A program made the position numbers and the translations under genes. A stretch of 64,000 bases of DNA from Bifidobacterium aquikefiri. Lineage in GTDB: Bacteria; Actinomycetota; Actinomycetes; Actinomycetales; Bifidobacteriaceae. Shown piece after piece: positions 17,040 through 26,341 of this stretch (the first letter of the stretch is position 1; each line of letters opens with the position of its first letter). Under the pieces are notes generated by a model that was given only the letters and a program-made list of their open reading frames with translations, made no database searches and was not told where the DNA came from. The stretch is from positions 91,887-155,886 of the forward strand of contig NZ_MWXA01000007.1 in the NCBI RefSeq assembly GCF_002259795.1. The letters are read 5' to 3'.

Positions 17040-18083
17040 ATGGTAAGCCACCGCAGAGAACGAGTTTCCGTGTTCAAGGTCTTGACTAGAAGACAGCGAA
17101 CCAGGCTTATTGCAGGAGCCGCGGCACTCATTCTGGCTGGCACCGCGGGCATTGTGTCGCGCGGCTTCTACAGCGAACCAGAAGCCCAGGCGAAAACTCA
17201 GGTCACATCGTATTCTGCAACGCAGATGCAAGGTCTTGAAGTTTCCAGAGATTCAGTGCGCAAGGCAATCAACGAAGGTCAAGGGGGATCTTCCACCGGT
17301 ACGGCCTACGTCAAGGTAATCATCAACGGCAAATCAAAACTCATTCTTGGCGATAATTTCACCACCGTGAAATCGGTGCTCGATGCAGGCGATATCACAC
17401 TTGAGCCTGACGACACCGTTGCACCCGGACTCAACACCAAGGTCACGGAATCGACGGTCATCCAGATTTCACGCTCGAATAGCGAGATTCAGTCTTCTGA
17501 GAGCGAAATTCCTTTCAACACCATCGAGGAAAAGACCGATAGCCTTCCCGCAGGCACAACCAAGGTGAAAACTGAGGGTAAGGCCGGCGTTATGGAGACC
17601 ACGAGCCTTATTACCAAGGTCGGTGGCAAGAATTCCTCGAGCAATATCTTCGCCTCCTATGTCAAGAATGCTCCAGTGAACAAGGTCATTCTCATTGGCA
17701 CGGGGAAGGTTCAGGCCACGACTTCCAGCTCGAGTGCTGCAACGACGACTGCAGTCTCCGTATCTTCGACATCCACCACCCCTGTCGGCACTGCGCAGAG
17801 CATTGCACATTCCCAGGTTGTGGCACGCGGATGGAGCGAAAGCGACTTTACCTGCCTCGTGCAGCTATGGAATCGCGAGTCGGGCTGGAGCACGACTGCT
17901 GCAAATCCTTCAGGCGCATATGGCATTCCTCAGGCTCTCCCGGGCAGCAAGATGGCATCCGCAGGATCGGACTGGGCCACCAATGCCGCAACGCAAATCA
18001 CCTGGGGCCTTGGATACATAGCGGGAGGTTACACAAGCCCGTGCGGTGCCTGGTCCCATTCTGAATCGACCGGCTGGTACTAA
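17040..18083 (+). CDS. Secreted G5-domain protein with C-terminal transglycosylase-like domain
   Basis: Likely cell-wall hydrolase. The 347-residue product has a basic N-terminus, a signal/anchor segment (LIAGAAALILAGTAGIVSRGF), a short ubiquitin-like repeat (YVKVIINGKSKLILGDNFTTV), a G5-like domain ending in NKVILIGTGK, a Ser/Thr-rich linker, and a lysozyme-like C-terminus with the presumed catalytic Glu in WNRESGWSTTAANPSGAYG. The layout matches actinobacterial resuscitation-promoting or aggregation-promoting factor proteins. A good GGAG precedes the ATG. It is monocistronic, after a structured leader. Confidence 0.88.
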   Translation: MVSHRRERVSVFKVLTRRQRTRLIAGAAALILAGTAGIVSRGFYSEPEAQAKTQVTSYSATQMQGLEVSRDSVRKAINEGQGGSSTGTAYVKVIINGKSKLILGDNFTTVKSVLDAGDITLEPDDTVAPGLNTKVTESTVIQISRSNSEIQSSESEIPFNTIEEKTDSLPAGTTKVKTEGKAGVMETTSLITKVGGKNSSSNIFASYVKNAPVNKVILIGTGKVQATTSSSSAATTTAVSVSSTSTTPVGTAQSIAHSQVVARGWSESDFTCLVQLWNRESGWSTTAANPSGAYGIPQALPGSKMASAGSDWATNAATQITWGLGYIAGGYTSPCGAWSHSESTGWY

Positions 18084-18089
18084 ATCCAT

Positions 18090-18179
18090 CCGATCGTTAC
18101 CTGCCGAATGTTGCGCGTGGTGCGCAGCTTGTGTTTTGGGAGTCGTTTTTCGAGCAAACTCAAGTGACGACTGACTGCA
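18090..18179 (-). repeat. Intergenic repeat, family III, copy 1
   Basis: The reverse complement of this segment aligns with 26158-26250 at roughly three quarters identity; the shared core is TTTGCTCGAAA...CGACT and CAACATTCG. It begins just after the stop codon of the G5-domain gene. In-frame similarity of spurious ORFs over both copies reflects the repeat, not a gene. Confidence 0.65.
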
Positions 18180-18181
18180 AA

Positions 18182-18214
18182 AGCACCACATGAGCACCAC
18201 ATGAGCACCACATG
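18182..18214. repeat. Tandem repeat, 11-bp unit (AGCACCACATG), three perfect copies
   Basis: Units at 18182, 18193 and 18204 are identical. Confidence 0.85.
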
Positions 18215-18247
18215 AGCCCCATGCATGCGTTCGCCTAGACACGCAGC

Positions 18248-18289
18248 CAGTGCCGTTGATTCAGTGCCGTTAATTCAGTGCCGTTGATT
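18248..18289. repeat. Tandem repeat, 14-bp unit, three copies, overlapping the GntR stop codon
   Basis: Units CAGTGCCGTTGATT, CAGTGCCGTTAATT and CAGTGCCGTTGATT. The stop codon and the last codons (NQRH) of the GntR gene lie in the repeat, so the C-terminus may vary between strains. Confidence 0.85.
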
Positions 18290-19012
18290 CATCAGACTCT
18301 GAAAATGCTCCCAGGACGCTTGTATATGAGTTCGGGTGAGATGTGCCGCTTCATCCCTACTGCCATTCATGATGGCATGCGCAATGGCTATATGCTCATC
18401 CCAAGCTTCGATGCCCCTTTTCGTCGTGATATTCACCGTAAAGTACATCTGCGTTTTCTTGTTCATCAGATCGATCATTTTGATCAAAATGGAATTTCCT
18501 GAATCCTGCGATAATTTCTCATGAAAACGCTCGTTGATATCCGAGAGCTCCTTCGTCATGCCTTCAGGATTGGAAAGAATGAGCTGCCGACCCTGCTGCG
18601 CCAGTCTCAGAAGCTCTGCAGAGCCTTCGTTATGCCGATCAGACGCGAGAGCTGCTGCATCGGATTCAAGTGCCATACGAACCTGAAAGATCTCTTCGAC
18701 TTCATTGGATCGGGGAACATGGACCTTCGCACCCTGTGACTGCTGCATGTCAATCCATTGGTCCCCTTGCAAAATAAGGAACGCCTCACGAATCGGCACT
18801 CTGCTCACACCCAGCATGTTGGCCATACCCAATTCGGTAAGCCGTGTGCCGGCCGGCAATTCCCCAGAAACGATCAAATGGGTGATTCGCTCAACGACTT
18901 GATCTCGTATGGTCTTGGCCTTAGGAATGGGATTCAAGCCCACAGGGAGCAACTCTGTCAATGAAGGAGAATTGGCCGATTTCGCCGATTTCACAGAAGA
19001 ATCAATACTCAT
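18275..19012 (-). CDS. GntR-family transcriptional regulator, FCD subfamily
   Basis: One-component DNA-binding regulator. It has an N-terminal winged helix (IRDQVVERITHLIVSGELPAG, then LGVSRVPIREAFLIL) and a C-terminal helical FCD ligand domain (NEVEEIFQVRMALESDAAAL to HIQASWEHFQ). The 245-residue length is usual. It lies downstream of, and on the same strand as, the gamma-glutamyltransferase/ABC importer genes, so local control of that operon is likely. Candidate operators are at 26041-26057 and 19050-19065. Confidence 0.9.
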   Translation of the reverse strand: MSIDSSVKSAKSANSPSLTELLPVGLNPIPKAKTIRDQVVERITHLIVSGELPAGTRLTELGMANMLGVSRVPIREAFLILQGDQWIDMQQSQGAKVHVPRSNEVEEIFQVRMALESDAAALASDRHNEGSAELLRLAQQGRQLILSNPEGMTKELSDINERFHEKLSQDSGNSILIKMIDLMNKKTQMYFTVNITTKRGIEAWDEHIAIAHAIMNGSRDEAAHLTRTHIQASWEHFQSLMNQRH

Positions 19013-19049
19013 TGTGCCTGTTCTTTCGATTGCTCTGACGCCGTCACGA

Positions 19050-19065
19050 TATCGTATCCACGATA
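19050..19065. promoter_or_regulatory. Palindrome upstream of the GntR gene (possible autoregulatory operator)
   Basis: TATCGT-ATCC-ACGATA is a perfect 6+4+6 palindrome 37 bases before the GntR start codon. It differs from the TGTATACA core at 26049-26056, so binding by the same protein is only a guess. Confidence 0.3.
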
Positions 19066-19163
19066 CACGCTTGCCTTCGTGTTCATACGATCGCGAAGCT
19101 GTTGATCACATGTTCACCTGGTCAGTGATTGCACGAAATTGGACACATGCAAGCCCTTGAGTC

Positions 19164-20783
19164 TTACAGACAGGAGATATTGCTGTCGGTGCGGGATTCC
19201 GTTCCTCCAATCAACACTCCGGGAGCGGGCGAAACTATCATCTGTCCACGGCCAAAATCAGATAGATCCATACTCATCAGCATGTGGTGACCCCGTCGCT
19301 GAAGCTCAAGGGCAATGGATGTATCGAAACGATCCTCAACCCGAACGTTATTGTGGTCATCCCATCGCCATCTCGGGGCATCAAGCGCCTGCTGAGGGTC
19401 AAGTCCGAAATCAATGTAGTTCATGGCAACCTGCACGTGACCCTGTGGCTGCATGTAGCCGCCCATGACACCGAACGGACCGACCGGGTCTCCATCCTTC
19501 ATCAGGAATCCTGGAATAATGGTGTGGTAGCTTCGCTTGCCAGGCTTCAATGCATTTGGCCTGCTTGGATCGAGAGAAAAGTCATACCCTCGGTTCTGCA
19601 GCGCGATACCGGTATTGGGAATCACTATGCCAGAGCCGAATCCCATGAAGTTCGACTGGATGTACGAGACCATGTTGCCCTCGTCATCAGCACAGCACAT
19701 GTATACGGTTCCACTATTCGATGGCGTGCTCGTAGTGCGGACCTCTGCCGTGTCACCAATTCGAGCTGCCTGTTCAATGCCGAACTCTGGAGTGAGAAAC
19801 TTTCCATAATCGACATCCGTATCATCCGGGTCAGTCACCGAATCGAAGGCGCAGCCGAAAGCTATCTTGATTGCCTCGATCTGTCGGTGATAGGTCAGTG
19901 CAACATCCTTGGCATCAAATGCAAAGTTCTTCAGAATGTTGAGCGCAATCAGTGCGACGATCCCCTGCCCGTTTGGAGGAATCTCGCATACGTCATAGCC
20001 TCGGTAGTTAACACTTATCGGATCGACCCATTCCGGTTTGAATCGTGCAAGATCCTCATATCTGATATATCCTCCTGAAGCTCGACTTGCAGCGTCTATC
20101 GCCTTGGCCAGCTCGCCGGTATACATCGCCTCGGCATGCGTATCGGCAATCTTTTCAAGAGTGTTGGCATGATTCGGCAAAGTGATGATATCGCCAGGCT
20201 GCGGGGTGCGACCATCCTTGGTAAATGTGGAGAACCACTCATCGAACACCTCGGGTGCGTGCGTCGCAGCATATCGCGCCGGTCCGCGGCTCCACAGCAG
20301 AGAGAGGTTGGGGTTGCAGGGATATCCGTTCCTTGCATAGTCAATTGCGGGAGCAAGATCCTGTGCGAAGGTCAGCTTTGCGAAACGATCATGCAGCGCA
20401 GCCCACGCGGCAGGGGCACCGGGCACGGTCACGGGAGTCCAGCCGAACCTTGGCATATGACCATCTACTGCATTGCCATCCTCGATCACCCGTTCTATGG
20501 AAAGTCCCAAGGGAGCTGGCCCACTCGCATTGAGACCGACCAGTCTGTGCTCCTTGGCACTCCATGCAATGCAGAAGGCATCGGCACCGATGCCGTTCGA
20601 GGTCGGTTCAACGACGGTCAATGCAGCAGCAGCAGCGATTGCAGCATCAAAGGCATTGCCCCCTTTAAGCATCGTTTGCAATCCCGCTGCAGATGCCTGT
20701 GGCATGGAGCAATTGACCATTGCCCGGCCGGCATAGAGTGGGTAACGTTTCGATGCATAGCGCTGAGATAGCGGATCAAACAT
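19164..20783 (-). CDS. ggt: Gamma-glutamyltransferase family protein
   Basis: Ntn-hydrolase that cleaves gamma-glutamyl bonds, for example in glutathione. The start ATG at 20781-20783 (MFDPLSQRYASKRYPLY) has GGAAAG upstream; the frame is open 60 codons further into the ABC gene without support. The 539-residue product has no signal peptide, so it should act inside the cell on imported substrate. The autoprocessing site is at the Thr in NSGTVYMCCADDEGNMVS; PGKRSYHTIIPGFL and GVMGGYMQPQGHVQ are conserved C-terminal blocks. It sits 47 bases after the importer ATPase gene. Confidence 0.92.
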   Translation of the reverse strand: MFDPLSQRYASKRYPLYAGRAMVNCSMPQASAAGLQTMLKGGNAFDAAIAAAAALTVVEPTSNGIGADAFCIAWSAKEHRLVGLNASGPAPLGLSIERVIEDGNAVDGHMPRFGWTPVTVPGAPAAWAALHDRFAKLTFAQDLAPAIDYARNGYPCNPNLSLLWSRGPARYAATHAPEVFDEWFSTFTKDGRTPQPGDIITLPNHANTLEKIADTHAEAMYTGELAKAIDAASRASGGYIRYEDLARFKPEWVDPISVNYRGYDVCEIPPNGQGIVALIALNILKNFAFDAKDVALTYHRQIEAIKIAFGCAFDSVTDPDDTDVDYGKFLTPEFGIEQAARIGDTAEVRTTSTPSNSGTVYMCCADDEGNMVSYIQSNFMGFGSGIVIPNTGIALQNRGYDFSLDPSRPNALKPGKRSYHTIIPGFLMKDGDPVGPFGVMGGYMQPQGHVQVAMNYIDFGLDPQQALDAPRWRWDDHNNVRVEDRFDTSIALELQRRGHHMLMSMDLSDFGRGQMIVSPAPGVLIGGTESRTDSNISCL

Positions 20784-20830
20784 GATTTTCTTTCCTAAGG
20801 TTGAATAATTCTTCAATGTGGTTGTGTCGT

Positions 20831-22462
20831 TCAGCGAAAATTCGCATGAGGAATTGCATTGAGCAGCTTCTTTGTGTATTCCGACTGTGGATCGTTGAAC
20901 ACCGTCTCGATGCTTCCCTGTTCCTGAACCGTTCCCTTGTAGAGCACCACAACGTTGTCGCAAAAGTATCGTGCCACGCCAAGATCGTGGGTAATCAGAA
21001 GATAGGTGTATCCAAACTCCTGCTGCAGCTTTCGCAGCAGCGACAGTATCTGATTCTGGACAAGCACATCCAGGGCAGAGACTGCCTCGTCCAGAATCAG
21101 CATCTTGGGGTGGATCGCCAGTGCGCGCGCTATGGCGATACGTTGCCGCTGGCCTCCGGAAAGCTGATCCGGTCTCCTGTGTGCGAATGCATGTGGCAGA
21201 TCAACGTAGTCAAGCAGCGTGAGGACCCTGTTGCTGCGTTCTTCCGCGCTTCCCTCTCCCACAATGTTCAAGGGTTCCTGAATCAGATCCATCACGGTAT
21301 ACGAAGGATCGAGACTGGCATAGGGGTTCTGGAACACCGGCTGAAGGTATGTTCGCATCACTTTCATGGCTTCTCGGTCACCTGCATCGACAAGGTTGCC
21401 ATCAACGATGATTCTACCCGAAGATGGCTGTTCCAGACCGAGGATCATGCGTGCCAGTGTGGTTTTACCCGATCCGGATTCACCGACCAGGGCCGTCGTC
21501 GTGCCTTTCGGCACTGTAAACGAAATATGGTTCGAAGCCAGAATCTCCTGTTTATGGAAACTACCCATCGTGAACAGCTTGGACACATCATCCACAAATA
21601 AAGCTGGCTGCATATCATCCGGCTTCGTGAGCGTGCGCTCGCCTTGGCTTCCATGGCTCAGGGCAACATCCGAGCTGATGAGCCTCTTCGTATATTCCTG
21701 TTGCGGATGCAGCACTATCTGCTCGGCAGTACCTGACTCAATGATTCGGCCATCATGCATCACTCCGATGTGGTCTGCCCTTTCGGCTGCCAGACCAAGA
21801 TTGTGGGTGATGAAGAGCAGTGTGATTCCTCGATTCTTCACGAGCGATACCATATGATCAAGAATCGTCTTCTGAACCGTCACATCCAATGCACTGGTTG
21901 GTTCATCGGCGATGATGAGCGCAGGATTTCTTGATATCGCGATGGCAATGAGGATTCTCTGGCACATGCCTCCTGAAAATTCGTGCGGGAATTGATGCAT
22001 TCTCCGTTCAGGATCGTCAATGCCCACCTCGCTCATCAAGGTGATGGTGGCTCGTCTGGCCTCTTTTCTGCTCACTTGTCCACCAGCCAGCAAAGCGTCC
22101 TCAATCTGCTTTCCCACTCTCATCGAAGGATTGAGATTGGTCATAGGATCCTGAGGAACATAGCCAAGATGGTCGCGACGGAATTCCCATCGAGACTTGT
22201 CTTGCAAGGCATTGGTCTGAGTGCCAAATATCGAGATATCTCCACTGAGTATCTTCTCGTCACTGGCATAGAGGCCAAGGATCGTTGAGAGGAATGTTGA
22301 TTTTCCTGATCCAGAGGCGCCAACAACCGCATAGATCTCACCTTTGCCGACGCTAAGATCAACGCCGTGAAGCACTTCCTTCTCGCCGTACGCAACGGTG
22401 AGGCCCTGGACGCTTACGGCAGGAGCCGAATCACTCGCTTCGACCTTGGTATTCGTTTGCAT
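20831..22462 (-). CDS. ABC transporter, fused double ATP-binding protein (oligopeptide/glutathione type)
   Basis: Drives uptake through the two permeases encoded just upstream. The 543-residue product holds two complete ATPase modules: Walker A GASGSGKST and signature FSGGMCQR in the first, Walker A GESGSGKTT and signature LSGGQRQR in the second. Fused double ATPases of this kind include E. coli GsiA (glutathione) and YejF. The start ATG at 22460-22462 (MQTNTKVEASD) has AGGAG five bases upstream; two earlier in-frame starts overlap the permease gene. Confidence 0.93.
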   Translation of the reverse strand: MQTNTKVEASDSAPAVSVQGLTVAYGEKEVLHGVDLSVGKGEIYAVVGASGSGKSTFLSTILGLYASDEKILSGDISIFGTQTNALQDKSRWEFRRDHLGYVPQDPMTNLNPSMRVGKQIEDALLAGGQVSRKEARRATITLMSEVGIDDPERRMHQFPHEFSGGMCQRILIAIAISRNPALIIADEPTSALDVTVQKTILDHMVSLVKNRGITLLFITHNLGLAAERADHIGVMHDGRIIESGTAEQIVLHPQQEYTKRLISSDVALSHGSQGERTLTKPDDMQPALFVDDVSKLFTMGSFHKQEILASNHISFTVPKGTTTALVGESGSGKTTLARMILGLEQPSSGRIIVDGNLVDAGDREAMKVMRTYLQPVFQNPYASLDPSYTVMDLIQEPLNIVGEGSAEERSNRVLTLLDYVDLPHAFAHRRPDQLSGGQRQRIAIARALAIHPKMLILDEAVSALDVLVQNQILSLLRKLQQEFGYTYLLITHDLGVARYFCDNVVVLYKGTVQEQGSIETVFNDPQSEYTKKLLNAIPHANFR

Positions 22463-22473
22463 GTCAACTCCTT

Positions 22474-23367
22474 TCATTGCAAGCAATCCTTGACGGCGTC
22501 CCCGAGGATGTTGAAGCTCAGACATATGACTGCAATCATCAGACCGGGGAAAATGCCCATGTATGGATCCACGCTGACATATTGCTGCGCATCGGAAAGC
22601 ATCACTCCAAGACTGGGCGTCGGCGGCTGAATACCCAAACCCAGGAATGAAAGCACCGATTCTCCAAGTACAGCTGCAGGAACGATGATCGTATCCTGCA
22701 CGATGATTGCAGGAAGGATGTTCCGTAGAATGTGCCGATACAGAGTCCGCTGCTTCGTTGAATTCATGGTGTAGGACGCGACGACATAATCCAACGCAGA
22801 AACTCGAAGGACTTCTCCGCGAACGATTCGAATCATCTGCGGTACATGGGCAATTCCCAGAGCTATCACCACGTTATTGAGACTTGCGCCACGAATGGCA
22901 GCAAGGCCAACGGCGATGATGAGCGAGGGGAAGGAGAGCATGATATCGGTGATTCGTGAGATTATCCCGTCACAGAACTTCCACTGGCCAGCCATGAGTC
23001 CAAGCGGCACGCCGATCACGTCGCAAAAGACGACGGTCAGCACACCAACAAGAAGTGAAGCTCGCATGCCGAACAGGATTCTCGTAAATATGTCACGTCC
23101 AAGATTGTCGGTTCCCAGCGGGTAGCCAACCGTGCCAGGAATTTGGTACACCGCCGAGAGATTCGTCTTGTCTGGCGAATAGGGAGCTATGATATTGGCA
23201 CTCAATGCCACGAGAATAATGATGAGGCATAAGCTCAGACCAATGATTCCCGTTGGGGAATGCAGAAGCCTGTTCCAGAAGCCCCGCTGCCGTGAGGCAT
23301 CGGCAGTGCTGATGGCGGCCGCTGTTCCACGGGTTTTCTTTGAAGAGGATTTGGTGAGGAAATTCAT
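22474..23367 (-). CDS. ABC transporter permease, DppC/GsiD type
   Basis: Inner-membrane subunit of a peptide-type importer. The 297-residue product has an N-terminal membrane anchor (GIIGLSLCLIIILVALSANI), the NLGRDIFTRILFGMRASL segment typical of DppC-like permeases, and the EAA-like loop region before FLGLGIQPPTPSLGVML. Its start overlaps the stop of the other permease by four bases, so translation is coupled. Confidence 0.93.
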   Translation of the reverse strand: MNFLTKSSSKKTRGTAAAISTADASRQRGFWNRLLHSPTGIIGLSLCLIIILVALSANIIAPYSPDKTNLSAVYQIPGTVGYPLGTDNLGRDIFTRILFGMRASLLVGVLTVVFCDVIGVPLGLMAGQWKFCDGIISRITDIMLSFPSLIIAVGLAAIRGASLNNVVIALGIAHVPQMIRIVRGEVLRVSALDYVVASYTMNSTKQRTLYRHILRNILPAIIVQDTIIVPAAVLGESVLSFLGLGIQPPTPSLGVMLSDAQQYVSVDPYMGIFPGLMIAVICLSFNILGDAVKDCLQ

Positions 23368-24317
23368 TGCTGGCCTCCCACTGCAATGCGCGGATCGAGA
23401 TAGGAATACAGCACGTCCACAACGAAGTTGATCAGGATGTAGGCAACCGTGATGATGAGCACGACAATCTGAATGACGGGATAATCGCGAGAGAAGACAC
23501 TATCGAGGATCATCTTGCCAAATCCAGGCAGCCCGAAGATGGATTCAGTCACCACGGCACCTGCAAGAAGGCTCCCCAGTTGGAGCCCGACGATGGTGAC
23601 GACAACACCCAATGAGTTGCGGATTCCATAGGAGAAGAGAATGCGGGCGGGACTGATGCTTTTTGCACGCGCAGTCGTGATGTAATCGGAGGCCATGGTC
23701 TTTTTCATCGAAGTCTTCATCTGCCGAGCGATGGCGGCAACCAATTGGAAGGCGAGCACACTGGCAGGGAGAATCAGATGATATATGCTCTGCCCAACGT
23801 TGACGAATGGTGAGACATAGCCCGAGGCAGGGAAAAGACGAAGACTTACGCACAGAACCTGTATTGCCAGCATTCCCAGCCAGAAGTTGGGAATCGAAAG
23901 GCCAGCGACCGATATGCCGTCGACAATCCACGACGGCCAATGGGCATCGTAGCGCTGCGCAATCACGCCGAGAAGGATTCCGAATACCACAGCCAGAACT
24001 ATGGCCATGAAAGAAAGCTCAAGGGTGACGGGAATCGTCGTTGCCAGCATGCCATTGACGGAAGAGCCGGTTCGCAGCGACACACCGAAATTGCCATGGA
24101 GGCAACGACCGATAAACCGTACATACTGAATCCATAGAGGCTGATCGAGACCCATCTGCGCTCTCGCAGCGGCAAGTCTCTCAGGCGTTGCCTCCTCACC
24201 GGCAAGAGCCAGGGCAGGATCGCCTGGCAGCATGCGAGCGACCAAGAAGACAAGTATTGACGAAACAACAATTGCTATTGCGGATTGCCACAATCGAGTG
24301 ACCATGTATTTCAGCAT
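23364..24317 (-). CDS. ABC transporter permease, DppB/GsiC type
   Basis: Partner membrane subunit. The 317-residue product begins MLKYMVTRLWQSAIAIVVSS, has the conserved MLPGDPALALAGEEATPERL block after the first membrane segment, and ends with several membrane helices. Upstream is the solute-binding protein gene at 14 bases; downstream it overlaps the second permease gene. Confidence 0.93.
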   Translation of the reverse strand: MLKYMVTRLWQSAIAIVVSSILVFLVARMLPGDPALALAGEEATPERLAAARAQMGLDQPLWIQYVRFIGRCLHGNFGVSLRTGSSVNGMLATTIPVTLELSFMAIVLAVVFGILLGVIAQRYDAHWPSWIVDGISVAGLSIPNFWLGMLAIQVLCVSLRLFPASGYVSPFVNVGQSIYHLILPASVLAFQLVAAIARQMKTSMKKTMASDYITTARAKSISPARILFSYGIRNSLGVVVTIVGLQLGSLLAGAVVTESIFGLPGFGKMILDSVFSRDYPVIQIVVLIITVAYILINFVVDVLYSYLDPRIAVGGQQ

Positions 24318-24330
24318 GTACGATGCTCGC

Positions 24331-25986
24331 TTACTTGGCTAGAAATGCTGCATGCGAGACACGAAGCACTCCATCGCCATAGACATACACGCCTGCGATC
24401 TTCTTGCTCACACCAGTGAGGTAACGCATGCGATAGAGGTAGATGTACGGATCGTCTTCACGAAGTTGCTGTGATGCTTCACCGTAGAGTTTGGAGCGCT
24501 TGGTAAGATCATTGGTCGATGCTGCCTCGGTGAGCAGCGAATCCACGGTCTTATTGCTGTAGCCTGCATAATTCATCGCTGCGCCGGTCTTGAAGAAACT
24601 CGTGACATTGCCATCTGGATCGATTCTTCCCGACCAGCCAAGCTGCGCTGCATCTCCATACGTACCCTGATCGACGTTCGAGAGCAATGTCGTATATTCC
24701 ACAGGATCGATCTCAAGGTCAAAACCGCCGGCCTTGACCTGAGATTGAATCGCCTGCATGAGCTGCTCGTTGAGAGACGTGTTCGTCACTTGGACCTTGA
24801 TCTTGTAAGGCGTGGTGACACCTGCCTCTTTCAGCAGCTTTTTCGCCTTGGCAGGGTCATACTTCACACAGGTGTTGCTCGCCTTGGAAGCGTAAGGACT
24901 TTCGGGAGAGATGAAGGAACAGGCAGATTCATACATGCCGCCGAAAACACTGTTGACGAGTTGGGTTCGGTTGATGGACATGTCAAGCGCCTCACGAATC
25001 TTGGCATTCTTGGCGATGGGCGAATCTATCTGCTGCGTGGGCTGACCCACTCCCTTGGCGTTTGCAAGGTTGATGTATATGCCCTGGTTGCCTAGAGAGA
25101 GAACAGACATCAGACTGAGCGCGGAATTGCCCTTGACTGAGCTGGCATCCTGGGGTGTAAGGGAGTCAGCAACCTGAATGTCACCGGACTTGAGGTTCTG
25201 AGCGCGAATGGATGCATCGGTGATGATCTTGTACTCGATCTTGTCGAAGTGGACATCCTTCGCATCATAATAGTTGGGATCCTTCTCAAGGGTGATGCTG
25301 GTCGATGGAACGCGCTGCACCACCTTGTAGGCTCCCACGCAGACTGGTGCCGAAGCGAAATTATCACCCAGACTGTCAAGTGCCTTCGGAGACATGATCA
25401 TTCCGGCACGATCCGCAAGCACAGCCGTAAGGGGTGCATATGGCTTGGATAGGTCAATCTGAACGCTATATTCGCCCGTTGCGGAAACCTTGGTGATGGG
25501 ACCAAGCTCTGTCTTGCGCGCGGATGCCTTGTTGGTCAGATCGCGTTCGAGCGTCTTTACCACTGCAGCGGCATTGAATGCCGTGCCATCACCGAATTTC
25601 ACGCCTTTGCGTACATTGAACGAATATGTCAGACCATCACTGGAAATCTTCGGCTTGCCCGAAGCCAGCAACGGCACTGTTTCATCCTTGCTGTTGATGT
25701 CATAGAGCTTTTCGCAGGTATTCTGGAACACATATCTCGAATACAGTGAAGATGAGAGCGTCGGATCGAGTTTGTCGGGATCAGAGGAAAGACCGATGGT
25801 CAGTGTGCCACCATTCTTGATTTTCTGATTGCCGATTGCGATACCGGTCACTTCTTTGGAAACTGACTTTTGAGCATCGGAATTCGTTGCGTTGTTCTGG
25901 ACTGCACTTCCGCATCCAGCCGAGAATCCCAACACCATAGATGCAGCAGCAACGGCAGTTAATATTTTGATTGCAGATTTCTGCAT
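24331..25986 (-). CDS. Extracellular solute-binding protein, family 5 (lipoprotein)
   Basis: Captures the peptide-type substrate outside the membrane. The 551-residue product has a lipoprotein signal (KILTAVAAASMVLGFSAGC, with an atypical lipobox, Ser at -3) and family 5 features (GGTLTIGLSSDPDKLDPTL, then YSFNVRKGVKFGDGTAFNAA). The start ATG at 25984-25986 has GGGGAG upstream. First gene of the importer/ggt operon; substrate could be glutathione or gamma-glutamyl peptides because of ggt, but other peptides are not excluded. Confidence 0.92.
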   Translation of the reverse strand: MQKSAIKILTAVAAASMVLGFSAGCGSAVQNNATNSDAQKSVSKEVTGIAIGNQKIKNGGTLTIGLSSDPDKLDPTLSSSLYSRYVFQNTCEKLYDINSKDETVPLLASGKPKISSDGLTYSFNVRKGVKFGDGTAFNAAAVVKTLERDLTNKASARKTELGPITKVSATGEYSVQIDLSKPYAPLTAVLADRAGMIMSPKALDSLGDNFASAPVCVGAYKVVQRVPSTSITLEKDPNYYDAKDVHFDKIEYKIITDASIRAQNLKSGDIQVADSLTPQDASSVKGNSALSLMSVLSLGNQGIYINLANAKGVGQPTQQIDSPIAKNAKIREALDMSINRTQLVNSVFGGMYESACSFISPESPYASKASNTCVKYDPAKAKKLLKEAGVTTPYKIKVQVTNTSLNEQLMQAIQSQVKAGGFDLEIDPVEYTTLLSNVDQGTYGDAAQLGWSGRIDPDGNVTSFFKTGAAMNYAGYSNKTVDSLLTEAASTNDLTKRSKLYGEASQQLREDDPYIYLYRMRYLTGVSKKIAGVYVYGDGVLRVSHAAFLAK

Positions 25987-26040
25987 TTCATCTCCCCTTT
26001 TTTTATCAAACAGCCCATGACGTGGTACGTGTGCTGTTGA

Positions 26041-26057
26041 TTGCATACTGTATACAA
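26041..26057. promoter_or_regulatory. Candidate GntR/FCD operator upstream of the importer operon
   Basis: TTGCATACTGTATACAA is a near-perfect 17-bp palindrome and contains the exact 8-bp palindrome TGTATACA at 26049-26056, a core seen in many FCD-type GntR operators. It lies 55-71 bases before the solute-binding protein ATG and overlaps the likely promoter, as expected for a repressor site. Confidence 0.5.
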
Positions 26058-26157
26058 TGATGTTGTTTCAATTGTTACCAATGGATAACACCACAATTCA
26101 CATCGTTAACTTTGTGCATACGAAATGTGCGATCGAGGGTATACCACAGGTTGTGCC

Positions 26158-26250
26158 TTGGAAGTCAGTTTTCACCCGAATTTGCTCGAAACGCGACTTC
26201 CAAAGCACAATCTGCTCAATCTGCACAACATTCGATGGGAAACGACCGGA
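26158..26250 (+). repeat. Intergenic repeat, family III, copy 2
   Basis: Related to 18090-18179 on the opposite strand. It holds an internal inverted repeat, TTGGAAGTC with GACTTCCAA. It lies in the 435-base spacer between the importer operon and the purine permease, which otherwise holds only the operator and the hairpin at 26292-26341. Confidence 0.65.
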
Positions 26251-26291
26251 CGCACATTGTTGCCGTAAAAGATCTGGAGATCGATACAAGT

Positions 26292-26341
26292 GTGCCCAGC
26301 CCGTTCGAGTTGTGGAAACTCCTCGAAAAGGCTGGGCGCAC
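26292..26341. other. Long imperfect hairpin between two gene units
   Basis: GTGCCCAGCC pairs with GGCTGGGCGCAC (a two-base bulge), and inside it TTCGAGTT pairs with AACTCCTCGAA around a 5-base loop. About 18 pairs in all and no T-run. It lies after the purine permease stop and before the importer promoter, so it may insulate the two transcripts. Confidence 0.45.
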
